Shown: piece by piece, positions 56,264-64,000 of the stretch
How the letters are laid out: every line of letters starts with the position of its first letter
Position numbering within the stretch: the first letter of the stretch is position 1
Source: Candidatus Brachybacter algidus
Lineage (GTDB): Bacteria > Bacteroidota > Bacteroidia > Chitinophagales > Saprospiraceae
Direction: 5' to 3'
Length of the DNA: 64,000 nt
Assembly: GCA_016711705.1 (NCBI GenBank)
Contig: JADJSK010000002.1
Coordinates: forward strand, 62,001 to 126,000
The notes under the pieces: model-generated
Told to the model about the DNA's origin: nothing
Database searches by the model: none
Seen by the model: only the letters and a program-made list of their open reading frames with translations
Translations under genes and position numbers: made by a program

Positions 56264-57043
56264 TTATAGACTTTTTAAATATCCCCCATCTACAGGAAGA
56301 TTGATGCCATTGATGTATCCTGCAGCAGGAGTAGCGATGAAGGCCACTACATTGCCGATTTCATCAGGTGTGGCAAGGCGTTTGGCAGGAATTTGTTCTA
56401 CATAAGTTTCGATAAGTGCATCGACATCCATATTTCTGTCTTGAGCCCGCGAATCCATTAACTTAGAGAGGCGATCAGTCATAGTATATCCCGGCAGAAT
56501 GTTGTTGACAGTAATGCCGTGTGGTCCTAACTCATAAGCGAGTGACTTGGACCAATTTCCCACGGCACCACGTATGGTATTGGATACACCGAGACCAACA
56601 ATCGGCTCTTTTAGACCTATCGAAATAATATTTATGATTCGACCAAAGTCAGCCTTCTTCATATATTCAAAGCTATGCTTCACAATGACCTGATTGGAAA
56701 GTAATAAACTATCGAAACCTATCTGCAAGTCTTCCAAACTCGCATCTATCATCCTACCTCCTTTCGGTCCTCCACTATTCAACACTAATATATGAAAGCC
56801 TTGACCAATGGTCGAAAGCCTTTTACTAACTTCTGTTGGGTTGGATTGGTCAACAGAGATAAAGCGATGTATTTGCCCTTGTGACTTATCTAATTGTTTA
56901 ATTGCTTCTCCTAGACTATCCGGATTTCGCGCCAACAAAGTGACGTTGCACCCAAGTTTTGAAAGTTCAATGGCACTCGCTAGTCCAATACCTTTGCTTC
57001 CGCCGCAGACGAGGGCATATTTATTTTTAAGAGAAATATTCAT
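56264..57043 (-). CDS. SDR-family protein lacking the usual Tyr-Lys pair
   Basis: 259 residues. The cofactor motif is CGGSKGIGLASAIELSKLG with LLARN, and NSGGPKGG stands in place of NNAG. The C-terminal part has PGYTMTDRLSKL, PAKRLATPDEIGNVVAFIAT and GYINGINLPVDGGY. Where classical SDRs have YxxxK this one reads GVSNTIRGAVGNWSKSLAYE, so the catalytic Tyr is replaced and Lys is Arg. Such SNxxR variants form a recognised FabG-like side branch with unproven reactions. It is divergent from the 3-hydroxyanthranilate dioxygenase gene. Confidence 0.85.
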   Translation of the reverse strand: MNISLKNKYALVCGGSKGIGLASAIELSKLGCNVTLLARNPDSLGEAIKQLDKSQGQIHRFISVDQSNPTEVSKRLSTIGQGFHILVLNSGGPKGGRMIDASLEDLQIGFDSLLLSNQVIVKHSFEYMKKADFGRIINIISIGLKEPIVGLGVSNTIRGAVGNWSKSLAYELGPHGITVNNILPGYTMTDRLSKLMDSRAQDRNMDVDALIETYVEQIPAKRLATPDEIGNVVAFIATPAAGYINGINLPVDGGYLKSL

Positions 57044-57142
57044 TTTTAAAATTTGATCAGAACCTTTTCAAATGTTGATTCCAAAACTTTATTATAAATT
57101 TATGCCAAATGTCTCTAAATTTATTGATAAAAACAACTTAAC

Positions 57143-57649
57143 ATGATCGCAAGACCATTTAATCTGCACAAGTGGATTGACGAAAATAAAGCCCTGCTTC
57201 AGCCTCCTGTCGGCAACAAACAAATATATGTGGATAACGAAGATTTTATCGTCATGGTCGTCGGTGGACCAAATGGGCGGAAAGACTATCACTATGAGGA
57301 AGGTGAAGAATTATTCTATCAGATCAAAGGTGATATCGAAGTAAAGATAATAAATGAAGAAGGTAATATGGAACGCATTCCGATCAGAGAGGGGGAAATG
57401 TTTCTGCTTCCTCCGCGCATTCCACATTCTCCGCAACGTCCCGCTGATACAGTTGGCCTTGTCATCGAACGTCATCGCAATCAAGGAGAAGTGGATAAAC
57501 TATTATGGTTTTGCGATAATTGCAGCGCACCAATTTTTCAATCCGGCTTCGAACTTAAAGACATTGGTACCCAGATCAAATCTGCCATCCAGGATTACAA
57601 TGCGAATGAAGAGGCGCATGTGTGTGGTAAATGTGGCCATGTGAACTAG
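57143..57649 (+). CDS. nbaC: 3-hydroxyanthranilate 3,4-dioxygenase
   Basis: 168 residues. It opens the ring of 3-hydroxyanthranilate on the way to quinolinate in the kynurenine route to NAD. Catalytic iron ligands: His50 and Glu56 (in KDYHYEEGEELFYQ) and His95 (PPRIPHSPQRP), with Arg46 and Arg98 as substrate contacts. The second rubredoxin-like iron site of bacterial enzymes is present: Cys124, Cys127, Cys161, Cys164. No other kynurenine gene is next to it, so the rest of the pathway must lie elsewhere if present. Confidence 0.95.
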   Translation: MIARPFNLHKWIDENKALLQPPVGNKQIYVDNEDFIVMVVGGPNGRKDYHYEEGEELFYQIKGDIEVKIINEEGNMERIPIREGEMFLLPPRIPHSPQRPADTVGLVIERHRNQGEVDKLLWFCDNCSAPIFQSGFELKDIGTQIKSAIQDYNANEEAHVCGKCGHVN

Positions 57650-57832
57650 AGTATTAAAGTTAACCAGTATTTCGGTAAGTAGGTATTGTAGGGGAAATGC
57701 TTGCTGTTTCCCGTGACACATCAACACCCTTATAAATATACTAATGCATTATACCAGCATGCGAGTATTTCAGAATTTCATTATGATAAAATAAGAAGGT
57801 GTTAAGCCAAAACGTATATCGTATAAAATTAT

Positions 57833-57840
57833 TAAATTTG
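57833..57840 (+). promoter_or_regulatory. Putative -7 element
   Basis: TAAATTTG is a perfect TAnnTTTG, 29 bp before the ATG at 57869; no clear -33 element. Confidence 0.35.
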
Positions 57841-57868
57841 GTTTTATTTAAATACAAACAACAAAATC

Positions 57869-58465
57869 ATGAACGCCAATAAATTCTTATTCTCAACGAT
57901 TATATTATTATTTATATCTAATGGATTATTTGCTCAGACAATTAATTCTGTTCTAAAACCTTCTGACAAAGTTGTTTATTATGGAATTGACATGTCGGCA
58001 TCTAAACTGATAGGAGACAGATCTTCACCTGAGGCCGTATTTGTATCTACAGTCATGCCAGGAATGAATTATACCGTTATTTCACAACCGGAGAAATTTG
58101 ATTTCCAAAAATATTTCAATATTTCATCCCTGACAGAAGCTATTGCTTCAACTGACAAGGTGAATTCAACTGTTGATATTGACAATTTCTATAGCAATGA
58201 AGCAAGTTATAATCCCCAATGGGATGAAAAGCAACTTGCAAAACACATTACGAAGCTTTCCAAGGTTGATAAGGGAAACAAAGGTTTTGTGTTCATAGTA
58301 GAAAGCATGAATAAAATAGCTGAAAAAAGTGCAGTTTGGATTGTTGTATTCGACAATAAAACTTCAGAAATCCTGTACTCAAAAAGATATCTAAATGATG
58401 TCGGAGGATTTGGTCAAAAGAACTACTATCTTAAGCCAATAACGCTATTGTTTAAAAAGCATTGA
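57869..58465 (+). CDS. Secreted protein of unknown function
   Basis: 198 residues with a clear signal peptide (FLFSTIILLFISNGLFAQ). The mature part has two sections: a first one with SDKVVYYGIDMSASKLIGDR and a second with LSKVDKGNKGFVFIVESMNK, VWIVVFDNKTSEILYSKRYL ending NYYLKPITLLFKKH. No family was recognised with confidence. It is transcribed alone. Confidence 0.7.
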   Translation: MNANKFLFSTIILLFISNGLFAQTINSVLKPSDKVVYYGIDMSASKLIGDRSSPEAVFVSTVMPGMNYTVISQPEKFDFQKYFNISSLTEAIASTDKVNSTVDIDNFYSNEASYNPQWDEKQLAKHITKLSKVDKGNKGFVFIVESMNKIAEKSAVWIVVFDNKTSEILYSKRYLNDVGGFGQKNYYLKPITLLFKKH

Positions 58466-58787
58466 TTTAAATAGTAGGATAGTATTATAGTAAATAGTAT
58501 TATAATTAACCAGAAAGAGTGCACCAGTGATAATTTCCAGCGGGCCAGTTTGCGGAGACTTATTTGCTCCATATAACTATCTATTATGTTAAACGCAAAA
58601 ACATGTATTAACGAACGAAATATTAAAAATTGAATTTGACATCAGAAACCAGTAGTCAGAAAAATTATGGTAGACATAATTCCAGAGTTAATTTAATTAA
58701 TAATCTAAGCATTCAATCAAAGAACAGAATAAACTCTTTCCACAACAAGCTAATACGCCAAAGCGCTAACAACCCAATGCGCCCCTC
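58466..58787. other. Gene-free spacer
   Basis: 322 bp of AT-rich sequence. It contains a TAGTATTATA stretch near 58475-58505, the word GAAACCAGTAGTCAG at 58643-58657, and CAAGCTAATACGCCAAAGCG at 58745-58764. No gene or strong structure is seen. Confidence 0.6.
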
Positions 58788-59144
58788 CTAATTCCTTAAT
58801 ATCTTCTCCATCGCTTTCCCCTTAGCAACTTCATCCACCAACTTATCCAGATACCTTATTTTCTGAACAATTTCATCTTCAATTTCTTCCACTCTGATGC
58901 CACAAATAACTCCGGTAATCTTAGAAGCATTAGGATGAATAGCCGGCGCTTGCTGAAAAAATTCCAGAAAACTAGTCCTATTATCAATCCTAAGTTGAAT
59001 CGCATTTTGGTCATAACCTGTAAGCCAGGAAATGACCTCATCAAGATCTTCTTTAGTCTTACCTTTTCTTTCCACCTTTGCCACATAAAGTGGATAGATT
59101 GAGCCGAAAATTAATTTGTAATGTTTTTCAATGTCTATTTTCAT
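58788..59144 (-). CDS. DUF2200 family protein
   Basis: 118 residues, full family length. Diagnostic blocks: IYPLYVAKVERKGKTKEDLD, EVISWLTGYDQNAIQ, FFQQAPAIHPNASKITGVIC, GIRVEEIEDEIVQKIRYLDK and LVDEVAKGKAMEKILRN. The family is a small cytoplasmic helical protein of unknown activity, scattered among bacteria. It is transcribed alone toward the heptamer-free side of the spacer. Confidence 0.93.
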   Translation of the reverse strand: MKIDIEKHYKLIFGSIYPLYVAKVERKGKTKEDLDEVISWLTGYDQNAIQLRIDNRTSFLEFFQQAPAIHPNASKITGVICGIRVEEIEDEIVQKIRYLDKLVDEVAKGKAMEKILRN

Positions 59145-59267
59145 TGGATAATTATTTTATCAGTTTGTTGTTTGATGTTTGTTGTTTTCGAAACTTTACT
59201 ATAATTTTGATTTAAAATAAAATTATAAATGGAGATTAAATGAACTCAACGTACTCAAATAAACTTT

Positions 59268-59380
59268 TGATTACTGATTACTGATTACTGATTACTGATT
59301 ACTGATTACTGATTACTGATTACTGATTACTGATTACTGATTACTGATTACTGATTACTGATTACTGATTACTGATTACT
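59268..59380. repeat. Heptamer array (TGATTAC)16
   Basis: About sixteen perfect head-to-tail copies of TGATTAC. The last copy supplies the stop codon (TAA on the minus strand, 59376-59378) of the DinB-family gene. Confidence 0.95.
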
Positions 59381-59846
59381 GATGTCCCAACATCTTCCTA
59401 ATTATCACCACTTGTCCCAAATGATAATAGCAATGCTCCACAACGCCGTTTATATTTTTTTCATAAGTTCCGTATCTTTCATCAATAAATGGTGCATCCG
59501 TCATGCTTTCATCCATGTCCTTGACCTTATTAACAAACAACTCGGCATTCTTAATAAATTCATTTCTTAATTTTAGCCAATCATCTTCAGAATTAATTGG
59601 AGGCATATCAAAACTAAATTTATCGTGAATGTCCAATACCCCACTTTCCAAAGCTCTCAACAGCCCATCCAGGTAATAATTAATGTGAAAGGTCAAAGCA
59701 GCGATGCTATTCAGATCATTAACTTTCTGTATAGCTTGTTGCCACGAAATTGCTGTGATTTGTGACTTATAATTAGTGTTTGCGATCCAGAGCCCGTCTA
59801 GTAAAACCTCCCGGAGTCTTGCGGCAAGGATTGAATTTCTTTGCAT
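59376..59846 (-). CDS. DinB-like (DUF1572-type) protein
   Basis: 156 residues from the Met at 59846 (MQRNSILAARLREVLLDGLW); a start at 59867 adds 7 residues not seen in relatives. The DinB four-helix pattern and metal-type His residues are visible: FHINYYLDGLLRALE and VVEHCYYHLGQVVIIRKMLG. Members may be thiol-dependent transferases or hydrolases; activity here is unknown. The final codons and stop are formed by the first copy of the heptamer array. Confidence 0.8.
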   Translation of the reverse strand: MQRNSILAARLREVLLDGLWIANTNYKSQITAISWQQAIQKVNDLNSIAALTFHINYYLDGLLRALESGVLDIHDKFSFDMPPINSEDDWLKLRNEFIKNAELFVNKVKDMDESMTDAPFIDERYGTYEKNINGVVEHCYYHLGQVVIIRKMLGHQ

Positions 59847-59912
59847 ATTAATCAATATGGTTTTCAATTACGAAAATACAACGTTGTATTTATTGGCCAA
59901 ATGCAATTCTTA

Positions 59913-60179
59913 TTAATTTTTCATCCGATCTACTGTGATTACTCTATTTGTATTCGAATTAATTGTGATGCTAATTTTATTGTAAAAGTTTAGCACATAT
60001 ATATTCTTACCTATTCTTTTAAAATTCCGATCATCTGTTTCAATTATTAAATCAATAATTAATGCTTCGATTTCCGAATTTGAAAGGCATAGATTTAGTT
60101 TTTTATTTATTCTTCCGTACACCAATTCAGTGTAACAAATTGAACTAATCAAATCTTCTTTATTTATTTTCATCAACAT
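59913..60179 (-). CDS. DUF3781 family protein
   Basis: 88 residues (86 from the second Met). The family pattern is clear: ICYTELVYGRINKKLNLCLS, SEIEALIIDLIIETDDRNF, KRIGKNIYVLNFYNKISITI and NSNTNRVITVDRMKN. Function is unknown; members often occur in accessory regions. It stands alone between the DinB and GNAT genes. Confidence 0.9.
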   Translation of the reverse strand: MLMKINKEDLISSICYTELVYGRINKKLNLCLSNSEIEALIIDLIIETDDRNFKRIGKNIYVLNFYNKISITINSNTNRVITVDRMKN

Positions 60180-60303
60180 AATTCAATTTAAAACCCCTTT
60201 CCCATTGTTTTTGTCTAGAATCTGTTCCAAATTCATAATTAGTACTCCTCCCTCCTTCACTTGTTTGCCTCAAAATACCTTCTATTTGGACTGCAATAAA
60301 ACG

Positions 60304-60329
60304 TATTCACCGCATATTTGCGGTGAATA
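60304..60329. promoter_or_regulatory. Perfect 11-bp inverted repeat, possible operator
   Basis: TATTCACCGCA and TGCGGTGAATA flank TATT, and a third half-site TACCGCAATTT follows at 60341-60351. There is no T tract, so a binding site is more likely than a terminator. It lies in the 211-bp spacer between the start of DUF3781 and the end of the GNAT gene. Confidence 0.45.
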
Positions 60330-60390
60330 AGTCAATTATTTACCGCAATTTCTAAAAATCTTCTGACTTCTGACCTCTAGTGTCTAGCAT

Positions 60391-60888
60391 CTAGTGTCTA
60401 GCATCTATTCCATATTCCACCTTCCCCTCCTTCTCTTCCCCCCTCACAAACTCCAACTTCTCCAACAACTTCAGCGCCGGTTTATTTTCTAATGAAGTAG
60501 TAGCTGAAATTTTATTCAAACCCATGATATCCAATCCAAATCCTACAATAAGTTGTATCGACAAATTCATAATGCCTTGACCACGATATTTCGGCCGCAA
60601 CACACAGCCAATCTCCCCAACACCATTTTCAAAACCTCTGTAATAACCAAGGCTGCCCATGATCTCGTCAGTCACAGGATGTGCAATACCCCAATGAATA
60701 GATATACCGTTTTGATAGTCCAGATCTATTTTTTGTTGCATATCCCACGCGCCAGCTATTGTAGATGCAGGTTTACTATCGTAAAATGAGATCTCCAATA
60801 CATCCGCCATGTCTGCTTCTTTGATCTGACGCAAAGTCATGCATGGACCTTGAAGGATGGGAAATGTGGGGTACGGAGGAATGTTCAT
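60391..60888 (-). CDS. GNAT family N-acetyltransferase (RimJ/RimL-like)
   Basis: 165 residues. The acetyl-CoA fold is shown by MTLRQIKEADMADVLEISFY at the start, IMGSLGYYRGFENGVGEIGC, and the pyrophosphate-binding VLRPKYRGQGIMNLSIQLIV (R-x-x-G-Q-G-I), followed by ISATTSLENKPALKLLEKLE FV in the last third. It transfers an acetyl group to an amine; substrate unknown. Confidence 0.9.
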   Translation of the reverse strand: MNIPPYPTFPILQGPCMTLRQIKEADMADVLEISFYDSKPASTIAGAWDMQQKIDLDYQNGISIHWGIAHPVTDEIMGSLGYYRGFENGVGEIGCVLRPKYRGQGIMNLSIQLIVGFGLDIMGLNKISATTSLENKPALKLLEKLEFVRGEEKEGKVEYGIDARH

Positions 60889-60961
60889 TTTTTATACCTT
60901 ATAAATATATTTAATTGTTAAAATTAAGAAACTTTTTCTAACCTGATATCTCTGCAAAGTT

Positions 60962-62101
60962 TCATTGATCCAGATTTTTGAATTCGTTTTCAATTTCTTC
61001 AATAGTTGGTAAACTACTTTTAAGATTTTCCGGTAAGTGAGCTGTGAATTGAAATTCACTTACGCCCATTGGTTTGTTAATGTCTCTCAGTGCAAATTCA
61101 GCTTCAATATTATTTTTATCTCTGCATAATAGAATTCCAATCGTTGGTTTGTCATCTTCTTGTTTTATCAACGTATCAATTGCTGATAAATAAAAGTTAA
61201 GTTTACCTGCGTATTCCGGTATGAATCTTGTATTCTTCAACTCAATTACTACATAACATTTGAGTTTGATGTGGTAAAAAAGTAAGTCTATATAATAATC
61301 GTTATCGGCAATCTCTAAGTGATATTGTTTTCCCACGAAAGCAAAACCCTTACCAAGCTCCATCAAAAATTTTGTAATGTGACTCACTAATTGGTTTTCT
61401 ATATCTTTTTCTTTGTATCCTTCGCTCAATTGCAAGAAATCAAATATGTAAGGATCTTTTAATGTTTGTTGAGCAAGGTCTGAAAGGGCTTCAGGCAGCG
61501 TCTTGTTGAAATTGGTGATGGATGCGCCTCTTCTATTGTGAAGGTTAGATTTTATTTGTAATGTCAATACATCCCTGCTCCAGTTATTTTCCTTTATTTT
61601 TTGAATATAAAAGATAGCATCTTGAAATTTTTTTATTTTCGTAATAATTACTTTAATGTGCCCCCATGGTATTTTTGCAACTATATCTTTTATAAAGGTT
61701 TCCTGTAATCGGTCAGTAAACTGATAATTAAATTCATTATATTGATTATCAGCTATTTGCAATTGGTTCACAAGCTGTGAACTAATTAATGATTTTAGGT
61801 CTTCATTTTCGTTCACAAGCAGTGAACTAAAATATTCAAAAAATAATTTGCAAGTTTTTAGATTGGAAACCGAAAACCCTTTCATTTCCGGAAACTCATC
61901 ACGTAAATCTTTAGAAAGAGTTTCTAAAACTTTATCACCCCAGCTACTTTGAGACAGTTTCTCCGAAAGCATCCTTCCCAGTTCCCAATAAAATAGAATC
62001 AGTTCAGTATTTACAGCAATGGCGGCCTTTATCTGTGTAGAACGGATTTTAGTTTTTAGTTCGGTAAGCCATTGTTTATATGCTGTGTCTTTTAGGTTCA
62101 T
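60962..62101 (-). CDS. PDDEXK nuclease (DUF1016/YhcG family)
   Basis: 379 residues. The DUF1016 N-terminal domain reads IKAAIAVNTELILFYWELGR, LSKDLRDEFPEMKGFSVSNL and VAKIPWGHIKVIITK. The C-terminal nuclease domain has AFVGKQYHLEIADNDYYIDL, LFYHIKLKCYVVIELKNTRF with the D-(x)n-E-x-K active site, and AGKLNFYLSAIDTLIKQEDD. Family members are often found with type I restriction or other defence genes, but none is adjacent here. Target and trigger are unknown. Confidence 0.92.
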   Translation of the reverse strand: MNLKDTAYKQWLTELKTKIRSTQIKAAIAVNTELILFYWELGRMLSEKLSQSSWGDKVLETLSKDLRDEFPEMKGFSVSNLKTCKLFFEYFSSLLVNENEDLKSLISSQLVNQLQIADNQYNEFNYQFTDRLQETFIKDIVAKIPWGHIKVIITKIKKFQDAIFYIQKIKENNWSRDVLTLQIKSNLHNRRGASITNFNKTLPEALSDLAQQTLKDPYIFDFLQLSEGYKEKDIENQLVSHITKFLMELGKGFAFVGKQYHLEIADNDYYIDLLFYHIKLKCYVVIELKNTRFIPEYAGKLNFYLSAIDTLIKQEDDKPTIGILLCRDKNNIEAEFALRDINKPMGVSEFQFTAHLPENLKSSLPTIEEIENEFKNLDQ

Positions 62102-62469
62102 TTTGTTTTATTATTAAATCTGAAGGCAATCCGTTACATCCAGGTAAATAGATTCATGCAATTTACTTTGAATTATGTGTAAATGGATATAAAATCGTGA
62201 TTATCTTTAAAATTATATGCTTTTCAACATAGTTTCCACAACGGACATTTACGAAGAAATGAGGATAAATAATGGAGTATGATTAGCAGAGAAGCAAAGT
62301 GCACCATTAGGAGAAAGTGCACCAGTTAACCAGCCGTCAGTGCACCAGATCCCAACAATAAACTTTTTTACGTAACAAGCTAAAACGCCAACGCGCTAAA
62401 GCGCAAAAGCGCCATTCAGCTCCATTTTCGACAGCCAAACCCCAACCATCAAACATCAAACATCAAACA
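62102..62469. other. Gene-free spacer with short-period words
   Basis: 368 bp. GTGCACCAGTTAACCAG words are at 62308-62350, GCTAAAACGCCAACGCGCTA at 62381-62400, and the heptamer CATCAAA repeats at 62447-62471 right up to the stop codon of the LpxR-like gene. No gene. Confidence 0.6.
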
Positions 62470-63423
62470 TCAAAGTTTCACACCAATCTTAATCCCACCC
62501 CACCGATGCATCTTTTCACCTCTAAATTCCGGCGTTAGCAATGATTGAAAATACTCCAAATATATTTTTCTGAAATTCAGCACAACACCAAAATTTTGCT
62601 GAAAGGTGAGTCTTTTGATGTCCTTGGCGGCAATGGTATATGGGCTGGATCGATTGAATACTCCTCCCTGCATCGTCGCATCATAACCGATCGCATTGAC
62701 CAGACTTTCACAGAAAATATAGAATTGCAAACCTTTAGTTTTTTCATTAATAATTTCCGGTTTTAACTTTCCCAATCTAAAATTGAAACCACCATGTACC
62801 TTATTACTCAGTGTTCCTGCATTGGCCCCGGCAGATACATTGAATAGGAAACTGTCGTAATAAGTGTATAATCGTTTTTCCACTGCCACTTCATAGTTGA
62901 TGATAACATCATTAGCGATCTGGAATTGCCAGCCGATGGGTAATTGATCGCCAATAGCTTCGTGAATAGTGGTTTGCATCCATTCTCCGCCTGCCCGACT
63001 GCCGATAACTCCCAATGTAATTGAGGAAGTATAAATATTGTTTCGTTCGGCATCATACACTACATTAAAGCTTTTTAGACTCAGATTACCGGCAAAAGGT
63101 CTGTCTCCCTGCAGAATCTCACTGCTCCTTATACTCGTCGGCGTAAAACCAAAATGATCAACTGCGATGCCGTATTTTGTATATTTATCATCCCTTCTAA
63201 GCAACAAGAAATTCAATGGATTCTTTCTCAAACTGTTACTTACCACTTCCAGATTTATTCCTTGTGTATAATATTTGTCGGTTCCGGTAAAATAATCATT
63301 GTCGTAACTCAGCCTCATATAAGCATCTGAGTTCATGTCTCTGTAGGAGATCTGATTGTTGATCCTCTGGGAAAATGATATTAGAGGAAGTAGGAGGAGG
63401 AAAAAGAAAATTGTTTTGTACAT
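62470..63423 (-). CDS. LpxR-like outer-membrane protein (DUF2219)
   Basis: 317 residues with a signal peptide (IFFFLLLLPLISFSQ). The LpxR layout is visible: RLSYDNDYFTGTDKYYTQGI at the first strands with the conserved Asn-Asp, GDRPFAGNLSLKSFNVVYD, GVIGSRAGGEWMQTTIHEAI, and later barrel strands ending in WGGIKIGVKL. LpxR removes the 3'-acyloxyacyl chain from lipid A; whether this homolog does so is inferred. It is transcribed alone. Confidence 0.87.
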   Translation of the reverse strand: MYKTIFFFLLLLPLISFSQRINNQISYRDMNSDAYMRLSYDNDYFTGTDKYYTQGINLEVVSNSLRKNPLNFLLLRRDDKYTKYGIAVDHFGFTPTSIRSSEILQGDRPFAGNLSLKSFNVVYDAERNNIYTSSITLGVIGSRAGGEWMQTTIHEAIGDQLPIGWQFQIANDVIINYEVAVEKRLYTYYDSFLFNVSAGANAGTLSNKVHGGFNFRLGKLKPEIINEKTKGLQFYIFCESLVNAIGYDATMQGGVFNRSSPYTIAAKDIKRLTFQQNFGVVLNFRKIYLEYFQSLLTPEFRGEKMHRWGGIKIGVKL

Positions 63424-63621
63424 ATTTTAAATACGTACTTGAAAAGAATATAGATTTTTTAATGCACCTTAAGGGAATAATGTTGTTTTTCAATAATATT
63501 ATTAGAAGCTCAAATAAAGTCTAGAACTTCAGCTCTGATAGAGTTGTGGCGATAGCCGGGGTGTCAATTAGCTTAATAAAACGATGTTTTTAAAATTTAT
63601 AAAAACTAAATTTAATATTTG

Positions 63622-64000
63622 TTATTTGTCAGAACGACTCACCACATTATATAACATCGAGAAATTAATTATTGCCAACAAAAACATTGGAATTCTTCTC
63701 CATATCATATCAGTTGAAATAAGTTTATCTATTAATTCAAGAGAAAATGCCTGATCTAATTTTGTTTGAATAGGTATTTGAACAGTTATAGTTGATACTA
63801 AAACTATCAAATTAAATGTCAATGCCAATAATACCATCCACCTTGGAATAGCTCTAGGCCTAAACCAAAATAATAGTACTTGAGGGATAAAAGATAAAAA
63901 GAAAAATATTACAAATAGTGGAATAATAAGTTGACTGTCAACATGATGAAATTTGGGAAATTCTTCTGCACCTACATGACGCCATGTTCTGTAAGCGACT
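63622..64000 (-). CDS. Integral membrane protein, start outside window
   Basis: The frame is open from the right edge to a stop at 63622 (about 125 residues). Three hydrophobic segments are seen: LIIPLFVIFFFLSFIPQVLL, MVLLALTFNLIVLVSTITV and IPMFLLAIINFSMLYNVV. The edge part reads VAYRTWRHVGAEEFPKFHHV. A loop QIPIQTKLDQAFSLELIDKL joins the last two helices, an arrangement similar to DUF1772-like proteins, but the match is weak. Confidence 0.6.
   Translation of the reverse strand, partial: VAYRTWRHVGAEEFPKFHHVDSQLIIPLFVIFFFLSFIPQVLLFWFRPRAIPRWMVLLALTFNLIVLVSTITVQIPIQTKLDQAFSLELIDKLISTDMIWRRIPMFLLAIINFSMLYNVVSRSDK

Noticed and set aside
59268..59380. CRISPR or telomere-like array
   Set aside because: Pure heptamers without spacers, inside a chromosome segment with genes on both sides.
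58788..62101. Prophage or integrative element
   Set aside because: Small accessory genes cluster here, but there is no integrase, phage structural gene or attachment-site duplication.
1..64000. tRNA or rRNA genes
   Set aside because: No cloverleaf-like sequence with T-loop GTTCRANNC and matching arms, and no rRNA signature, was seen in the spacers.

Overview
The window looks like chromosomal DNA of an uncultured member of the Bacteroidota, probably from the Saprospiria/Chitinophagales side. The evidence is a PorZ-like type IX secretion (T9SS) protein, T9SS type A and type B sorting tails on secreted proteins, a DUF1501/DUF1800 pair, OMP_b-brl_3 and DUF3570 outer-membrane proteins, many TAnnTTTG -7 promoter elements with no Shine-Dalgarno sequences, and AT-rich gene-sparse spacers. 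A mevalonate-type isoprenoid block and the futalosine-route enzyme MqnC fit that placement. No rRNA, tRNA, CRISPR array or prophage was seen.

Layout. 1-6.7 kb: PorZ-like gene running off the left edge, exported GH125 mannosidase, a T9SS type B cargo protein, a frameshifted lipoprotein gene. 6.8-16.5 kb: secA, a TonB-C-like exported protein, FkbM methyltransferase, gpmI, DUF4783, then thioesterase-gmk-yicC. 17-23 kb: outer-membrane receptor, TPR protein, glutamate-synthase-like FMN protein. 23.6-26.5 kb: four-gene cluster thioredoxin-ApbE-DUF4266-DUF3570, the best candidate here for a poorly described system (a predicted small extracytosolic flavoprotein with an outer-membrane partner). 26.7-30 kb: DUF1501/DUF1800 pair. 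30.7-33.7 kb: MsbA-like ABC exporter coupled to a putative beta-barrel protein. 33.8-38.3 kb: fni, HMG-CoA reductase, GYDIA-type GHMP kinase and an FNR-like reductase. 38.3-40.4 kb: a six-unit tandem repeat with (AAB)x2 organisation. 40.4-47 kb: Nfu, TPR protein, GH109-like oxidoreductase, PQQ-type sugar dehydrogenase, mqnC. 47.2-48.2 kb: a complete IS982-like element with a broken transposase. 49-55 kb: dnaA, a two-gene 5'-nucleotidase, methionine aminotransferase plus omega-amidase-like gene. 56-64 kb: small accessory genes (HigA-N-like peptide, SDR, 3-hydroxyanthranilate dioxygenase, DUF2200, DinB, DUF3781, GNAT, PDDEXK nuclease, LpxR-like protein).

The spacers are unusual. Many contain short-period (7 or 8 nt) repeats that run up to, and in one case into, the 3' ends of genes. 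There are also palindromes of 26-40 bp and clusters of AACGGTT words spaced exactly 10 bp apart upstream of two promoters.

Three single-copy genes (a lipoprotein, yicC, the omega-amidase) are each broken by one missing base at or beside a homopolymer, and restoring one base gives a full-length protein every time. The IS transposase has about six similar breaks. Long-read homopolymer error is the simplest explanation, so these should not be read as biological pseudogenes without checking reads.
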